Assembly: GCA_027604005.1 (NCBI GenBank)
Contig: JADGJT010000035.1
Location: forward strand, 35,731-99,730
DNA: 64,000 nucleotides
Source of the DNA: Dinochytrium kinnereticum
Lineage: Eukaryota > Chytridiomycota > Chytridiomycetes > Chytridiales > Chytridiaceae
Direction of reading: 5' to 3'
Part shown: piece after piece, positions 35,011 to 44,869 of the stretch
How the letters are laid out: every line of letters begins with the position of its first letter
Numbering within the stretch: the first letter of the stretch is position 1
Program-made: the position numbers and the translations under genes
Notes under the pieces: generated by a model
What the model was told of the DNA's origin: nothing
Database searches by the model: none
Seen by the model: the letters and a program-made list of their open reading frames with translations, nothing else

Positions 35011-37140
35011 TCATCGTTCCCAAGTTGGGGGTTGTCCCATCATGTACTCCCAGCGAAGTGCTAATGTGGCAGCACTTGAAAAAGTACCGCAAAGACCCAC
35101 CGCCCACACAGGCAAAGGATGTGACGGCAGGATCCCATTGACTGCAAGGGGAACATCACCAATTAGCGAAATAGTCCTTAGTCCCAAAATCCTCAACTCG
35201 GCGTAAAGACCATTCAATTCTTCCATCAGCATTCGATGCTCCTCGGTATTCTCCACAGGAGGCAGAGATATAGGCGCATTGTAGATTGGGGTAGATGCAG
35301 ATGTTGGTTCATGTCGATGTAATGTTGAAACCGGCGAATCATGGCCTCCCCGACCCGAAAAAGAAAACGGATGAAGTGCACTGAGAGAAGAGATTCCACC
35401 GCCAATCGCAGATGTAGCAGCTGACGCGACCCTTGAGAACCCACCGGAAAAACTGAAATCAATAGCCTCCCCCATTAAAGACTCAATCGTCCATCTGGTC
35501 TTATGCCTAGCAAGTCTTGATTGACGGCGAACAACGGCCATTGATTCTGCGACGGATGCAAGGGAGCGGGTAACCGCAATAGCGTCCAAGATAAGGTAGG
35601 ATAGCCATGCCGCATTTGACCATCTGCAGTACTCTATTGCCTTTGAAGATTTAGGTAGATTTCGTTTTTGAAATTTGATCTTGTCTGGGGGCTCCACGGA
35701 GGCATTCGTGCTGGACGTAAGGATACCATGCTTATGGAGAAAGCTTAATTGGTCTAAAGGATAGTAAAATAAAAGTGAAATATTTTGCCATGCACGCAGT
35801 ATTCGTAGGAAGGAATCGGAGCTCTGCATCATATCTCTGAGCCCTGGGGGTAATGGTGGAGGGGGTGTGGGGCTCCGCCGGCGATGATGTTTAGGGCCTT
35901 CAGTCTGTTCATATTGCAGAGCTAAGTGTTCGGTATGCATAGAAAGTGCACTCACATGTGACTTTCCGGCTCTGATTGTTTCTTCCCGCTTCTTGTTTCC
36001 AGAACGGACAGACTTTCCAAACCTGTGTTTCTTTTCTGTAGTCGCAGGCCGTCTTGTCTCAGGAGAACTTTCATAATCGCTCGAGGTGTATTCCGTCTCG
36101 GTGCCGCCAGACGCCTTGGGCTCATGTCGCGCAGCATCAGTAACATTCGGCACAGGGCCATGCCTCTGAGCTAGCTTCGGCTTGCTGTACTTCCCAAAAG
36201 CCTCGTTCCCACTATCTGATGATTTGCCTACTCCTTGGCATCGACTGCTTGACTCGCGCAAAGGTGTACCACTCTCGCTAAAAAATGCTTCATCACCGGA
36301 TGTCTCGGAGTCATCTACATCGCCATCTGTTTCGGATTCAGAGCCAGATTCCTCCATTTTTTTCCTGGTTGTAGGGTCGACTCGACTTAATTCCCTGGCA
36401 CGGTATTTGTTTTCATAGCTAGTATTCGAAGCAATTTCACTTCCAAGCATCGAACGCCTTGAGCTAAGAGTTCCTTTCCCTGAAAGCGGCCCAGATGTCA
36501 AGGCCTCATATGTAGAAAGTAATCCCCAGAAACGAAGAATGGTCCTGGCATCTGACAAGCAGTCTGCTAACCTCATAAGGCCTAAAGCAAAGCGGACGGA
36601 GCCTGGCCTCGCTTCAGCGGCTCTCCCTATGCGCATCATCCTTAAACCACCAAACAATTTGCAGACATATAGAACCAGGCGAAGGATGCGATCAGTTCCC
36701 TCTGTTCTGGATGTAAAGGCCAAAAATCGAGGGATGAACCGGGGTCGATTTAAAAAGACCTCTTGGATCCTGCTAAGGTGGTATCGTCCAGCCCTTCCCT
36801 CACGAACACTTTGGTCATCATCCTCGTCATTGGGTTTCCGCATTGAAGGAAGCCGTGATAGCAATCGAAGGAGCTGTTCAGAAAGTCGTTCTGGAAGAAT
36901 AATTCGAGAAATAGGCTCTGATGAAGGCTTTGACGCGAGTATCCGTGCGGTTGCGGTGGACTTGGAGGGTAAAGGTCTTGGGGTGGGTTGGAAGGGCGAT
37001 TGGGTCGGCTGAACACTGGATCCTGTGGATCTTCGGTCAAAGGGGGGTAGACGATTGGAATATGAGCTTCCGTAATCATCTTCATCGGCAAGACGTTGTT
37101 CTATGCGCTTCAGTGATGGTGGAGGAAGAAAACCGCTCAT
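35011..37140 (-). CDS. PEX11-family peroxisomal membrane protein, enlarged
   Basis: A single 709-codon ORF (ATG 37140-37138, stop at 35011). PEX11 landmarks are GTDRILRLVLYVCKLFGGLR, ALGLMRLADCLSDARTILRF (the amphipathic region that bends membranes), RILRAWQNISLLFYYPLDQL, AIEYCRWSNAAWLSYLILDA and a C-terminal membrane helix region LAVNGILPSHPLPVWAVGLC. Typical PEX11 proteins are 230-300 residues. Here two charged, Ser-rich insertions (about residues 225-440 and 540-610) separate the conserved pieces, and an N-terminal extension of about 130 residues is present. Role by homology: peroxisome elongation and division. It lies 153 bp downstream of KIFBP on the same strand. Confidence 0.85.
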   Translation of the reverse strand: MSGFLPPPSLKRIEQRLADEDDYGSSYSNRLPPFDRRSTGSSVQPTQSPFQPTPRPLPSKSTATARILASKPSSEPISRIILPERLSEQLLRLLSRLPSMRKPNDEDDDQSVREGRAGRYHLSRIQEVFLNRPRFIPRFLAFTSRTEGTDRILRLVLYVCKLFGGLRMMRIGRAAEARPGSVRFALGLMRLADCLSDARTILRFWGLLSTYEALTSGPLSGKGTLSSRRSMLGSEIASNTSYENKYRARELSRVDPTTRKKMEESGSESETDGDVDDSETSGDEAFFSESGTPLRESSSRCQGVGKSSDSGNEAFGKYSKPKLAQRHGPVPNVTDAARHEPKASGGTETEYTSSDYESSPETRRPATTEKKHRFGKSVRSGNKKREETIRAGKSHVSALSMHTEHLALQYEQTEGPKHHRRRSPTPPPPLPPGLRDMMQSSDSFLRILRAWQNISLLFYYPLDQLSFLHKHGILTSSTNASVEPPDKIKFQKRNLPKSSKAIEYCRWSNAAWLSYLILDAIAVTRSLASVAESMAVVRRQSRLARHKTRWTIESLMGEAIDFSFSGGFSRVASAATSAIGGGISSLSALHPFSFSGRGGHDSPVSTLHRHEPTSASTPIYNAPISLPPVENTEEHRMLMEELNGLYAELRILGLRTISLIGDVPLAVNGILPSHPLPVWAVGLCGTFSSAATLALRWEYMMGQPPTWER

Positions 37141-37292
37141 TTTTTCAGAATTGGGGATTTTGTCTTATTTTTGGTATTATTATGAAAGGAAGCACCATAT
37201 ACTTGGCCTTCGCGACCCTACGGGCTGCGAGTCTAGGCACACGCAGTTCATCATTCTGTCACAAAAGTACCGCCGATCCATTCTTTGCCTCT

Positions 37293-39724
37293 TTAACAAA
37301 AACCCTCAAGATGTTGGGGAAGGGCACGGCACATCTCCCTGACAACTTGTATTTCCTCTTCAAATCTACATGAAGATAACTTGTGAGAAGATCGCGAGCA
37401 GAGAAACCTTACTCTGGGATCCCGTAGTTGTTATAATATGTGAGAATATCAGAGTAATCTTCAAGGCTGCAGAATGGAATCATGGGCCAAATTAAAAAGA
37501 AAGCAAGCCAAAAAAAAAACAAAAAACCTTTTCTTCAGATTAAATGACTTTTGCTCCTTCAATTCAATAGCAGTCGCAACAGAATCCAGCGCTAAAGGAA
37601 GGGGAATCCTCTGAGACCACAGCCAGGCCTTCCTAAGTTTTGCCGTCATGTATGTTCTGGAATCGTCAGGGTCCGAAAATGGGCTAGGTATCCTTCCCGT
37701 TATTGGATTGCTAAAGAGCTTGAGAAATTCTTCATAAAGTCGGATAGCTTCATCGGTCGCCTCATTGACTTCCTTTCCCAGCGCTAGCTTTTGAGATCCG
37801 ACGAGTGAAGAGCTTCGGAATTCTTCATCACTAAAATCCCTTATTGATTCATGGACAGTCGCAAGTTCGTAGGTAATTTGCTGGACAAGGGGAAGGTAAT
37901 GTTGCAGTGATAAGCGTGACAAGACAATCCCTTTGAGGAATTCTGCACGACGCTTCAATAGCTTTAGCTTTTTGTTGGGGTCCTTTTCAAATGCAGTAAA
38001 TTTGCTGTAGATTTGACTCAAGTCCTTGAAATACAATAAGACGAAAAGATAAAGATTATGACATAATACCTGAATAATTAGCACATGATCGCTTACGAAT
38101 CCGTCAAGTTTGAAAAACTTTTTCGCGGAAGTGAGGGCAGAAATTCCCTCTAAAAACAGTATTTTCGCCTATCTCTAATTAAAAGAGCTATAGTTAACCC
38201 AAACCTCGTCATAGCTTCGGGCAAAATTTGGGGGTATTTGAGGACGCTTGGCCGGGGCATTCAACTCCTTAAATATATCAGGCCTGGCGGACAAGGTATT
38301 AAAGATAATAAATAAAAGAAAAAAAGGTTATATCTAACTTTCGAGCACAGGATGAAGCAATATCGATGTTCAATTCGATGTCCTTACGTTCGCTGAATGG
38401 GACTGTATGAGTTGAAGGTTAAGGACACCAATGCCTACGCCGATATTGTGAGGGCAAGGAGATAATATTTCCCCCAAATCCACGCTATATCTGCGTTGGC
38501 CCGTGCAAATGGGTCTGTGTCGCCTGCATCCTGTATCTCTTCCACTGTCACTATTTCCACCTTAGCCAAAGAGAGGATATATTCTGAACTGGTTAGGCTA
38601 AGTATAAAATTAATCAATAGCATATCTAATTGAAAAACCATTCATAAGCGAGCGCAAATGCATTGTTTTGGCTGTAATACTGGGAAAGCGTCATGCAATC
38701 CAGCGCCCATGACTGGAAAAATTGGCCAGGTTCACAATTTATCAGTAAAGAACAACTAGGGAATGCAAAGGCTAAAGAGATAGGCGAGCTCAACGATAAA
38801 AAAGCATAGCATATACCAGTTTATCAAAAGACTTCAGCTTCATTTGTCTTTGCAGCGTTTCTAGACAATAATGGGCTGACTTTATATTTTTTTTAACAAA
38901 GCATAAAAACGGAGCAAACCTTGTCTTGCAGTTTTAGCGCTCCACAAACCTGAGCCAAGTAATATGTTGAATGAGTGTGCAAACCCTCGAGTGCCTCCCA
39001 ACGGTCGCCTTCCAGGCATTTCCCATCAGCATTAGATCCTAACAAATCCGCGCCGTAATGTGCTATAATGCTGATTCTCTTGTAAGGTAACAATTAAGAT
39101 TTTTGACCTACTCTGATGCAGGAGGTAGAGTGGACTGCTTTTTAAATTCAGAGTATACTGCACCGGCGTCCTCGAAGTACTGTATGGCTTTCCTATGCTT
39201 TAAAGACTTAGTAGGCTTTCTCAGCTCTTCACACTTCTCCCCAATCAAACCACAATATGCCCAGTTGGTTGAGTGCATCAACAACAATTACGACGTATGA
39301 GCGTTCGAGAGCCAATTCACGGAGAGTTTCCAAGCACACGGATAATAGGCTTTCTCCAGTTGTTGCTTCCTCTGTGTTTGCATGGCTCACCCCGCGATAG
39401 TAGTCGATAACAGCAATAACTCTTTTCTTTTCCTGAATTCAGAGAGAAATATAATTAATTTGATGGAGACGGCTACGCGTACCGTTGTAGATGATTCATC
39501 CTCATCTTTGATTTCTAAAATATCTTTACGAAGCATCTCCTGGAGCGGAAAATATGGATTAAGTGTGGAAGACCTCCTAAACACCATGAACAAACCAATA
39601 TGTCCCGAGCTTCATATTTGGACTTAAAGGGAGTTTCCTTGGGGTCCGATGCCGCAGACAGCTGTCTGAAACGGTCCCATTTCTCTTGAAAGTAATCACT
39701 GCGAAGGATTTTTGAAAGTGACAT
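37293..39724 (-). CDS. KIFBP: KIF-binding protein (KBP/KIFBP) homologue
   Basis: Multi-exon helical/TPR-like protein. Exon 1 from ATG 39724-39722 reads MSLSKILRSDYFQEKWDRFR ... PFKSKYEARDIL, matching the KBP N-terminus. Later exons contain THSTYYLAQVCGALKLQDK, an EWALDCMTLSQYYS-type segment and FARANADIAWIWGKYYLLAL. The KBP C-terminal domain has FEKDPNKKLKLLKRRAEFLK, PLVQQITYELATVHESI and EAIRLYEEFLKLFSNPITGR. The last exons give SLEDYSDILTYYNNYG and FEEEIQVVREMCRALPQHLE, stop at 37295-37293. In animals KBP binds and inhibits kinesin motors. The 20-bp distance to the CHTOP-like start on the other strand is notable. Confidence 0.88.
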
Positions 39725-39744
39725 TTTGAAAACTGAGTGTTAGG

Positions 39745-40272
39745 ATGCGCCTTTCTGCAATAAGCTCAAGCCAACACCCTATTCAGCTTACACTTTCCGA
39801 AAGGTTCGTGGACATCAGAAGTTTTTAGGGCACCAATTCACACTGAGCTTTTTTGAAGATTTGCCCTTCTTCGATCGGCACCGGCCATCAACAAACAAAG
39901 CCGTCGAAGGGGACGTCATGTGCAAGAAAAGAGAGAAGTAAAGCATGGGGAGGATGCGATCCCGGTATCAATCTTTCAACGTCTTGGGCCGAGGCCAGAT
40001 ATCTCAGTCTTTCAGCGACTCGGTCCACCTACAGAAGAGGCGCAAGCAGCCCTGGCACATGCAAAGCGAACTGCCCGACGAAGAAGATATGCTCTCAGGA
40101 AAAACACAAGGGTAGGTTGATAAATGAACTCAAGCACGCCCTGAGCATTTGTTGCTTGTCTGAGCAGTTGCTGTCGACTGTCATATTTAGAGCTAGGAGA
40201 ATGCAGGTCGACCAACGTAAACGTCTGGACGACGAGCTTGACCATTATCTCCAAAAGCGGGGATCCTCATAA
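39745..40272 (+). CDS. CHTOP/ALYREF-like mRNA export adaptor (FoP-type)
   Basis: Small three-exon gene. Exon 1 (39745-39803) encodes MRLSAISSSQHPIQLTLSER; a 55-bp intron leads to exon 2 (39859-about 40115), giving SERFALLRSAPAINKQSRRR then GRHVQEKRE, two copies of an S-(I/V)-F-Q-R-L-G-P motif and a basic stretch (KRTARRRRYALRKN). The last exon (about 40193-40272) ends RKRLDDELDHYLQKRGSS. The N-terminal LTLSERF resembles the CHTOP start, and LDDELDHYLQKR is a UAP56-binding-type C-terminus as in CHTOP and ALYREF. The basic middle would bind RNA. The exact second splice junction is uncertain by a few bases. Inferred role: TREX-linked mRNA export in the nucleus. Confidence 0.65.
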
Positions 40273-40405
40273 TATCTCTTTCGATCTTCGCTATTTACAC
40301 TCGTGCATGCACATACATTCCACACAGACGCACCAAACTACCAACCATCTATTTACTTTTTTCTTGGATTTTCGATACTTCGCTGAAGAACAAAATAAAC
40401 CCATC

Positions 40406-40644
40406 ATGAACTTTGTAAAGGTAAATACATTAATTCTGGAAGCGCTAGTTTAGGGACTTGCTTCCACATTTTTCACTTGTAACATAGGATGTATTATTTA
40501 TTCTGCTTCCAAGATATTCTTCTTTTCAAGCTTGTACGTCATCCAATTCTTTGGATGTATGCCCAACCTTATGAATCTGAAGAGATGAAGAAATCCGATC
40601 GTTCGATTGGGAGCAATGATCCTATCCACTTCACACGAGAGTGA
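40406..40644 (+). CDS. possible 42-residue protein in two exons
   Basis: Exon 1 (40406-40420) encodes MNFVK and ends at a GTAAAT donor. A strong pyrimidine-tract acceptor (TATTCTTCTTTTCAAG, ending 40530) opens exon 2 in phase 0, reading LVRHPILWMYAQPYESEEMK then KSDRSIGSNDPIHFTRE-stop (TGA 40642-40644). Unrecognised. The composition is coding-like, with a short hydrophobic start and a charged tail, similar in size to small mitochondrial membrane subunits. An alternative acceptor at 40490 gives a different 34-residue reading. Overlaps the end of the minus-strand ORF by 14 bp. Confidence 0.4.
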
Positions 40645-41010
40645 GCCCCTCCACGACTCTCAGACCGCCAGCAAGGTTCACTCGAACTTTCTGCTTCTCT
40701 ATTATACGAAGGTAAATGGGTTCCATGGCGGTATCGCCTTCTATTTGTTGCACGGTCGCGACTCCATCAATTTCTAAATTAACTATCACCATGCGACGAT
40801 TATCAACCCTACTCTCAACGGAAATGAAAAAAGGCAATGGGAGATTGAGCAAATGATAAGCAACACGTCTGGGCGTCATGAAGTGTGTAGTTTCCTCAAT
40901 GCCACGTTGCCAACGCATTACGTTTCCGGCGGAGGAATCAGAAGCACTGATGATTTCGTCTATAATAAAATGATGCTGAATCATTGAGCCAGATGTTTCA
41001 TTAATGGCCT
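40631..41010 (-). CDS. hypothetical protein, 117 aa or longer
   Basis: An open minus-strand frame with ATG at 40984-40982 and stop at 40631. The frame remains open upstream to about 41008, where a TTATTAG acceptor precedes AINETSGSM, so this may be a last exon. It has regular alternation of hydrophobic and charged residues (RRMVIVNLEIDGVATVQQIE, PIYLRIIEKQKVRVNLAGGL), suggesting a beta-rich fold. Not recognised; no signal peptide or membrane segment. Function unknown. Confidence 0.5.
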
Positions 41011-42080
41011 AATAAGCGTAGTCAATCATGCCTACAACGCAATATCCGTGAAGTTCTCCAAACGCCTACCCCTATCCCCACCTTCCCCTCCCAAAAAAGG
41101 GGTTGAAATTTCCCTTCCTTTAATGACCATCGGATGCGTTGTGGTGCAGTACAACTCCAGTTTTTGCCAGTTCTAATCTTATCTGCACTTTACTTTTTGT
41201 GATGTTACTTGTTTTTATGTGAAGCATCACACTCTGCCAGCAATTTCACACTATAGTTTATGCTTCAAAGTACCAACGCACTTCAAAAAGTTCATAGATT
41301 CTTTATTGTTAGTTTGTCACCCTCCATGTTGAGCTGACGTCAATAGAATCGAAGTTTAGCAGAGCTTTCTTCGGCTCTATCTGAGATTTAACGTTGTGTA
41401 CTTCCAGCCAATTCTCACCGTCTTACAACTAGTCTGATATGTTTCAGTCCAATGGTGAATGGATGGGAAGATATGCTTGCTCTTTGAGGAGTGCATTTGC
41501 TTCATCGAAAATTCGATGAAGCAAATGGTAAAGCTCTTACCGTCGATAAAAGGATACAGGTAACGATTATTATCGAAAACAGTTGAAATATCACGCCATT
41601 ATTTACAGGCAACAATGTAGGGAGTATTACCCATTCCCAAATGGCATAAAATCAGGGATTAAGGTTAACAGCTATAACCAATGTCGTGGAATAATTGAGG
41701 TTTTTTCCAGTCGCCACCAAGATAGTTTGTCTCTCAACAAACCCTTTAAAATCGTCGGTCATGCTTTCACAATTGAATCAAAATGGTCAATCACCTTATT
41801 GTTTGGACTTTGCATCTCCGAACACTTCTCAAGACTTTGCCTATTATTGATCTTGTTCAATCTGTAGAGCTGTCAGGATTTGTTTATCCCAGTCATTGTT
41901 CTCACCTTCTGAAGTTCTAAAGTCCCCTAGCCCAGGTAAACATGAAGTTGGTCATGTATAAACCCACTTCAATAAATGTCCGCTTCAATGAATCTCAATC
42001 AAATCAATCAGAACTGCTAACGTTTGTGAGAGTTGGCAAAGTTTGTTGCCTTTGTTTAGCTTATCTGTATCCTGGTCAAC
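41011..42080. other. intergenic with a perfect hairpin
   Basis: About 1 kb of AT-rich sequence upstream of the secreted-protein gene. It holds a perfect 16-bp inverted repeat (41492-41525, listed separately). ORFs in it have no conserved features. Confidence 0.4.
41492..41525. repeat. perfect 16-bp inverted repeat with 2-nt spacer
   Basis: Left arm CATTTGCTTCATCGAA (41492-41507), spacer AA, right arm TTCGATGAAGCAAATG (41510-41525). It would form a near-loopless cruciform or could be a binding site for a dimer. No larger flanking inverted repeat seen. Confidence 0.95.
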
Positions 42081-42084
42081 CCAT

Positions 42085-42093
42085 GTATAAAAG
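42085..42093 (+). promoter_or_regulatory. TATA box of the secreted-protein gene
   Basis: TATAAAAGC about 55 bp upstream of the ATG at 42144, the best TATA match near a start codon in this part of the window. Confidence 0.5.
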
Positions 42094-42143
42094 CAGGCAA
42101 TCGCACAGTCAGTTATTTCGCTTCTGTAAAACCCCGCATAGAA

Positions 42144-43989
42144 ATGAAGCTCGAATCTGCCACAGCGTGCCTTGCTCTTACAGCTTGCTCTGGTGAATTC
42201 AAACCACTTTTCTCTTGTTTGTGCTAATTAATTCGACCATACCATGCAACAGCCGGCTTCGCGTCTGCTCAAATCTGCACCCTTCCTGTTCCTTCGGCTT
42301 TTACTACTGTGACATTGAACTATGGAGGAAGTGGGTCACAACAACAACTACAGCTGACTTTTATACTTTTTAGCGATTGCGCCAGTCACCAGGGACATCA
42401 TCCGAAGGCTTCCTCAGTGTGTGTCTCTCAGCATCAGTGGATGTAAGAACCATGATTACTTGCATTGCTCTGACGCTTGTAGGGGAGATCTTTTTTCCGA
42501 ATACAGGCATTACGTGTGTCAACAACATTGTAAATGTGGAATACAACGCGCGTCTCCAATCCCCATTGTGCCCACTTCCAAGTGCCACGCGACCACCATG
42601 CCCATTCGTACCTATTACATGCACAGATCAGCCCGGAGTTTGCCCCACGTAAGGGAGCTTTACATCGTTGCCTATTTCGATCCTAACGTGCCTTATCTTA
42701 GAACCGCACCTGTAGTTGGTTCCACTTTGTGGGTTATGTATGGCGGAACTGTTGCGCCCGCTAGCTTCAACATTCTAGAAGAGGTTGGCACTTGCTACCG
42801 TATCTCTTACGCTGGGAACGTCATGTATTTCCCTAAGAGTCAGTGCAAGCCTGGTGAGTTCTTCTCTCACATGCTCGTTGAATAAAGCACTGGACTAACT
42901 CGCCAGACAGACTGCGCTTTCACCGATTATCCGTTTACAGTATCATACAATTCAAGAATCATGGATGTGAACGCGTATGGATCTCTGATACCTATCTTGT
43001 TCTTTATTATCATCAATGCATGTTCTAAATCAAAACTTTGAAATAGATGCAACCCACCGCCTCCTCCTCCGCCTCCTCCGCCGCCGTCTCCTTCTCCTTC
43101 TCCGTCGCCCGTTCCCTCGCCGTCTTCTCCATCGCCTCCTCCCCCGCCACCTCCGTCTCCTTCCCCATCGCCCCTGCCTCCCCCACCGCAGCCTTTGCCA
43201 ACCACAGTAACGGTCCTCTCGCCGACCTATACATCGGTAGCAGTTGCGGATCCCGGCTTTTCTGACGCGATGGCTACGACGGTAAATGGGTTCATTCGTG
43301 GTTGGTACGCAAACGTTTACTGGCGCGTCATTGGAGCTGCTCCAAATCAGTTCGTAGTTGGCGGGATTCCCTCCTCTCCGTACTTGTTCAGTACACAGGG
43401 TTTGGCTCAGGGGTACCCCAACACCCGTATAATTGCCAACGTCGATGGATATGGTGCTATGTTCTGCCGTGGTGTTGGGACCGATGCCGTAGACCCTGAT
43501 ATGGCTTGCGTTCTCCACGCGACAAACGGCTCTATCATCGACCCGATGTTCTTGCTCGGAAGCATCGGGAAGTGGAGCAAGTACAATTTCAGCAGCCGAC
43601 AAATCATGTTCTTGAGGCCCTCACGTACCTGGGATGGCACGGTTGCCGATGCGGGCTATGCTGACGGCTCATGGCAATCGGAAACCTTTATTCGAGGATT
43701 CTACGGCCCCGTTTACTGGCGCGTCGTTGGCGACCCTCCTAACCAGTTCATCTCTGGTGGTGTTCCAAGCAATCCGTATTTATACAATGCGAGGAAGAAT
43801 ATGGATCTTGGATACCAGGGTATGCGACAGATGGCTTCCATCCAAGGATATGGGGTAATGTATTGCAGGGGCGTCGGTGATGGTGGCAACCCCACTCTCT
43901 CCTGTATTCAGTTTGATTACTTTGGCGAGGTTGTGAACATTTACGCGTTCATCAACCTTGGTTTGCGGTGGTACGCCTTCCCGCACTAA
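42144..43989 (+). CDS. secreted Cys-rich protein with Pro/Ser linker and two C-terminal repeats
   Basis: No known family recognised. ATG 42144 opens a signal peptide (ACLALTACSAGFASA, likely cut before QICTL) split by a small intron. After a second intron (ending at 42374) comes a Cys-rich domain with about 15 Cys (CRGDLFSEYRHYVCQQHCKC) and a YRISYAGNVMYFPKSQCKP end. Two further introns (about 42852-42910 and 42978-43045) lead to a Pro/Ser linker of about 55 residues (SPSPSPSPVPSPSSPSPPPP). The C-terminal part has two units, each with V-Y-W-R-V-(I/V)-G-x-x-P-N-Q-F and G-Y-G-x-M-(F/Y)-C-R-G-V-G. The stop is at 43989. The arrangement suggests an extracellular matrix, adhesive or carbohydrate-binding protein; this is inference only. 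Codon 3 is more GC-rich than in neighbours. Confidence 0.75.
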
Positions 43990-43990
43990 A

Positions 43991-44059
43991 GAGCGGAAGT
44001 AACAAATAGAGTTCGAGGGTAGACCTAATAGAGCGGAAGTAACAGATAGAGTTCCAGGG
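43991..44059 (+). repeat. 40-bp-period tandem repeat after the secreted-protein stop
   Basis: Two 29-bp copies (43991-44019 and 44031-44059) beginning GAGCGGAAGTAACA and differing at two positions, separated by 11 bp. They lie in the 3' UTR. Confidence 0.9.
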
Positions 44060-44869
44060 GCAGAAGACAGAAGATGCTTGCTATAGTGATATCCCCCTTT
44101 CATGAAGCTACTAGAGAATAGAAACGAATAATAAACAGTTTTCCGAATCGTTTTTATTCAAAGAAAACAATAATCGGAAACCATCTTGATGTGTCCTTGG
44201 GTTTGGATGGTTGGGTGGGGTGCAGTGGGGTGGCAATTAAAAGCTGGCTCGTTAGCGTCTTTGACGGTGCTTGTGCTGCCCATGCAATGTGCTGTTGCAC
44301 AAGGTCTTAAATAGTGCCCTGGACTTTTCTTCAGTCGTGTTGACTTTGACTTTCTCCTTCAACAACTGTTGTTCCCCTCACCACAAAACCTCATAACCCC
44401 CCCACGCTCACCTCGTTGCATCGGGCCTCTTTTTTATCTGACTTCCTTAACACACCACACAACGCAAACGGAACCACCTCAGCGTCAGAACGATCCGGCA
44501 CGACTGCATCACCCTGGTCGCTTCTCCATCGAAACCATTGGGACTTGGGATCAGATCATTTGCTTGTCGGGAATCTTTTCCTGATTTTATCAAGCAGCCT
44601 GCACCGTCTTCCGTTACGTCTTAAGCACCTCATTGTTGTTGTTCACCTGAGCTGCGGGATTTACCTATACCTGATTACATTACCTTTCGGCCAGAAAAAA
44701 GGGTATGTTTTTCAGCTATGCGGTGCATGCATTTGATGCCAAGCCGCTATGATCACCATGAGCTAACATAATTTAGGCCAACCAGCATTTCTTTTGTATA
44801 TTTCTTCACAGCTTGCTATATTTATCCCCAGTATTCACTGTATATCCACATCAGGGAGACAAAAAAAAA
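44060..44869. other. intergenic / 5' leader of the RRM gene
   Basis: About 800 bp. The right half is CT- and CA-rich like a 5' UTR. No gene recognised. Confidence 0.45.

Noticed and set aside
42927..43234. Gly- and Arg-rich ORFs on the minus strand opposite the Pro linker
   Set aside because: They are compositional shadows of the CCG/CCT-rich linker codons on the + strand.
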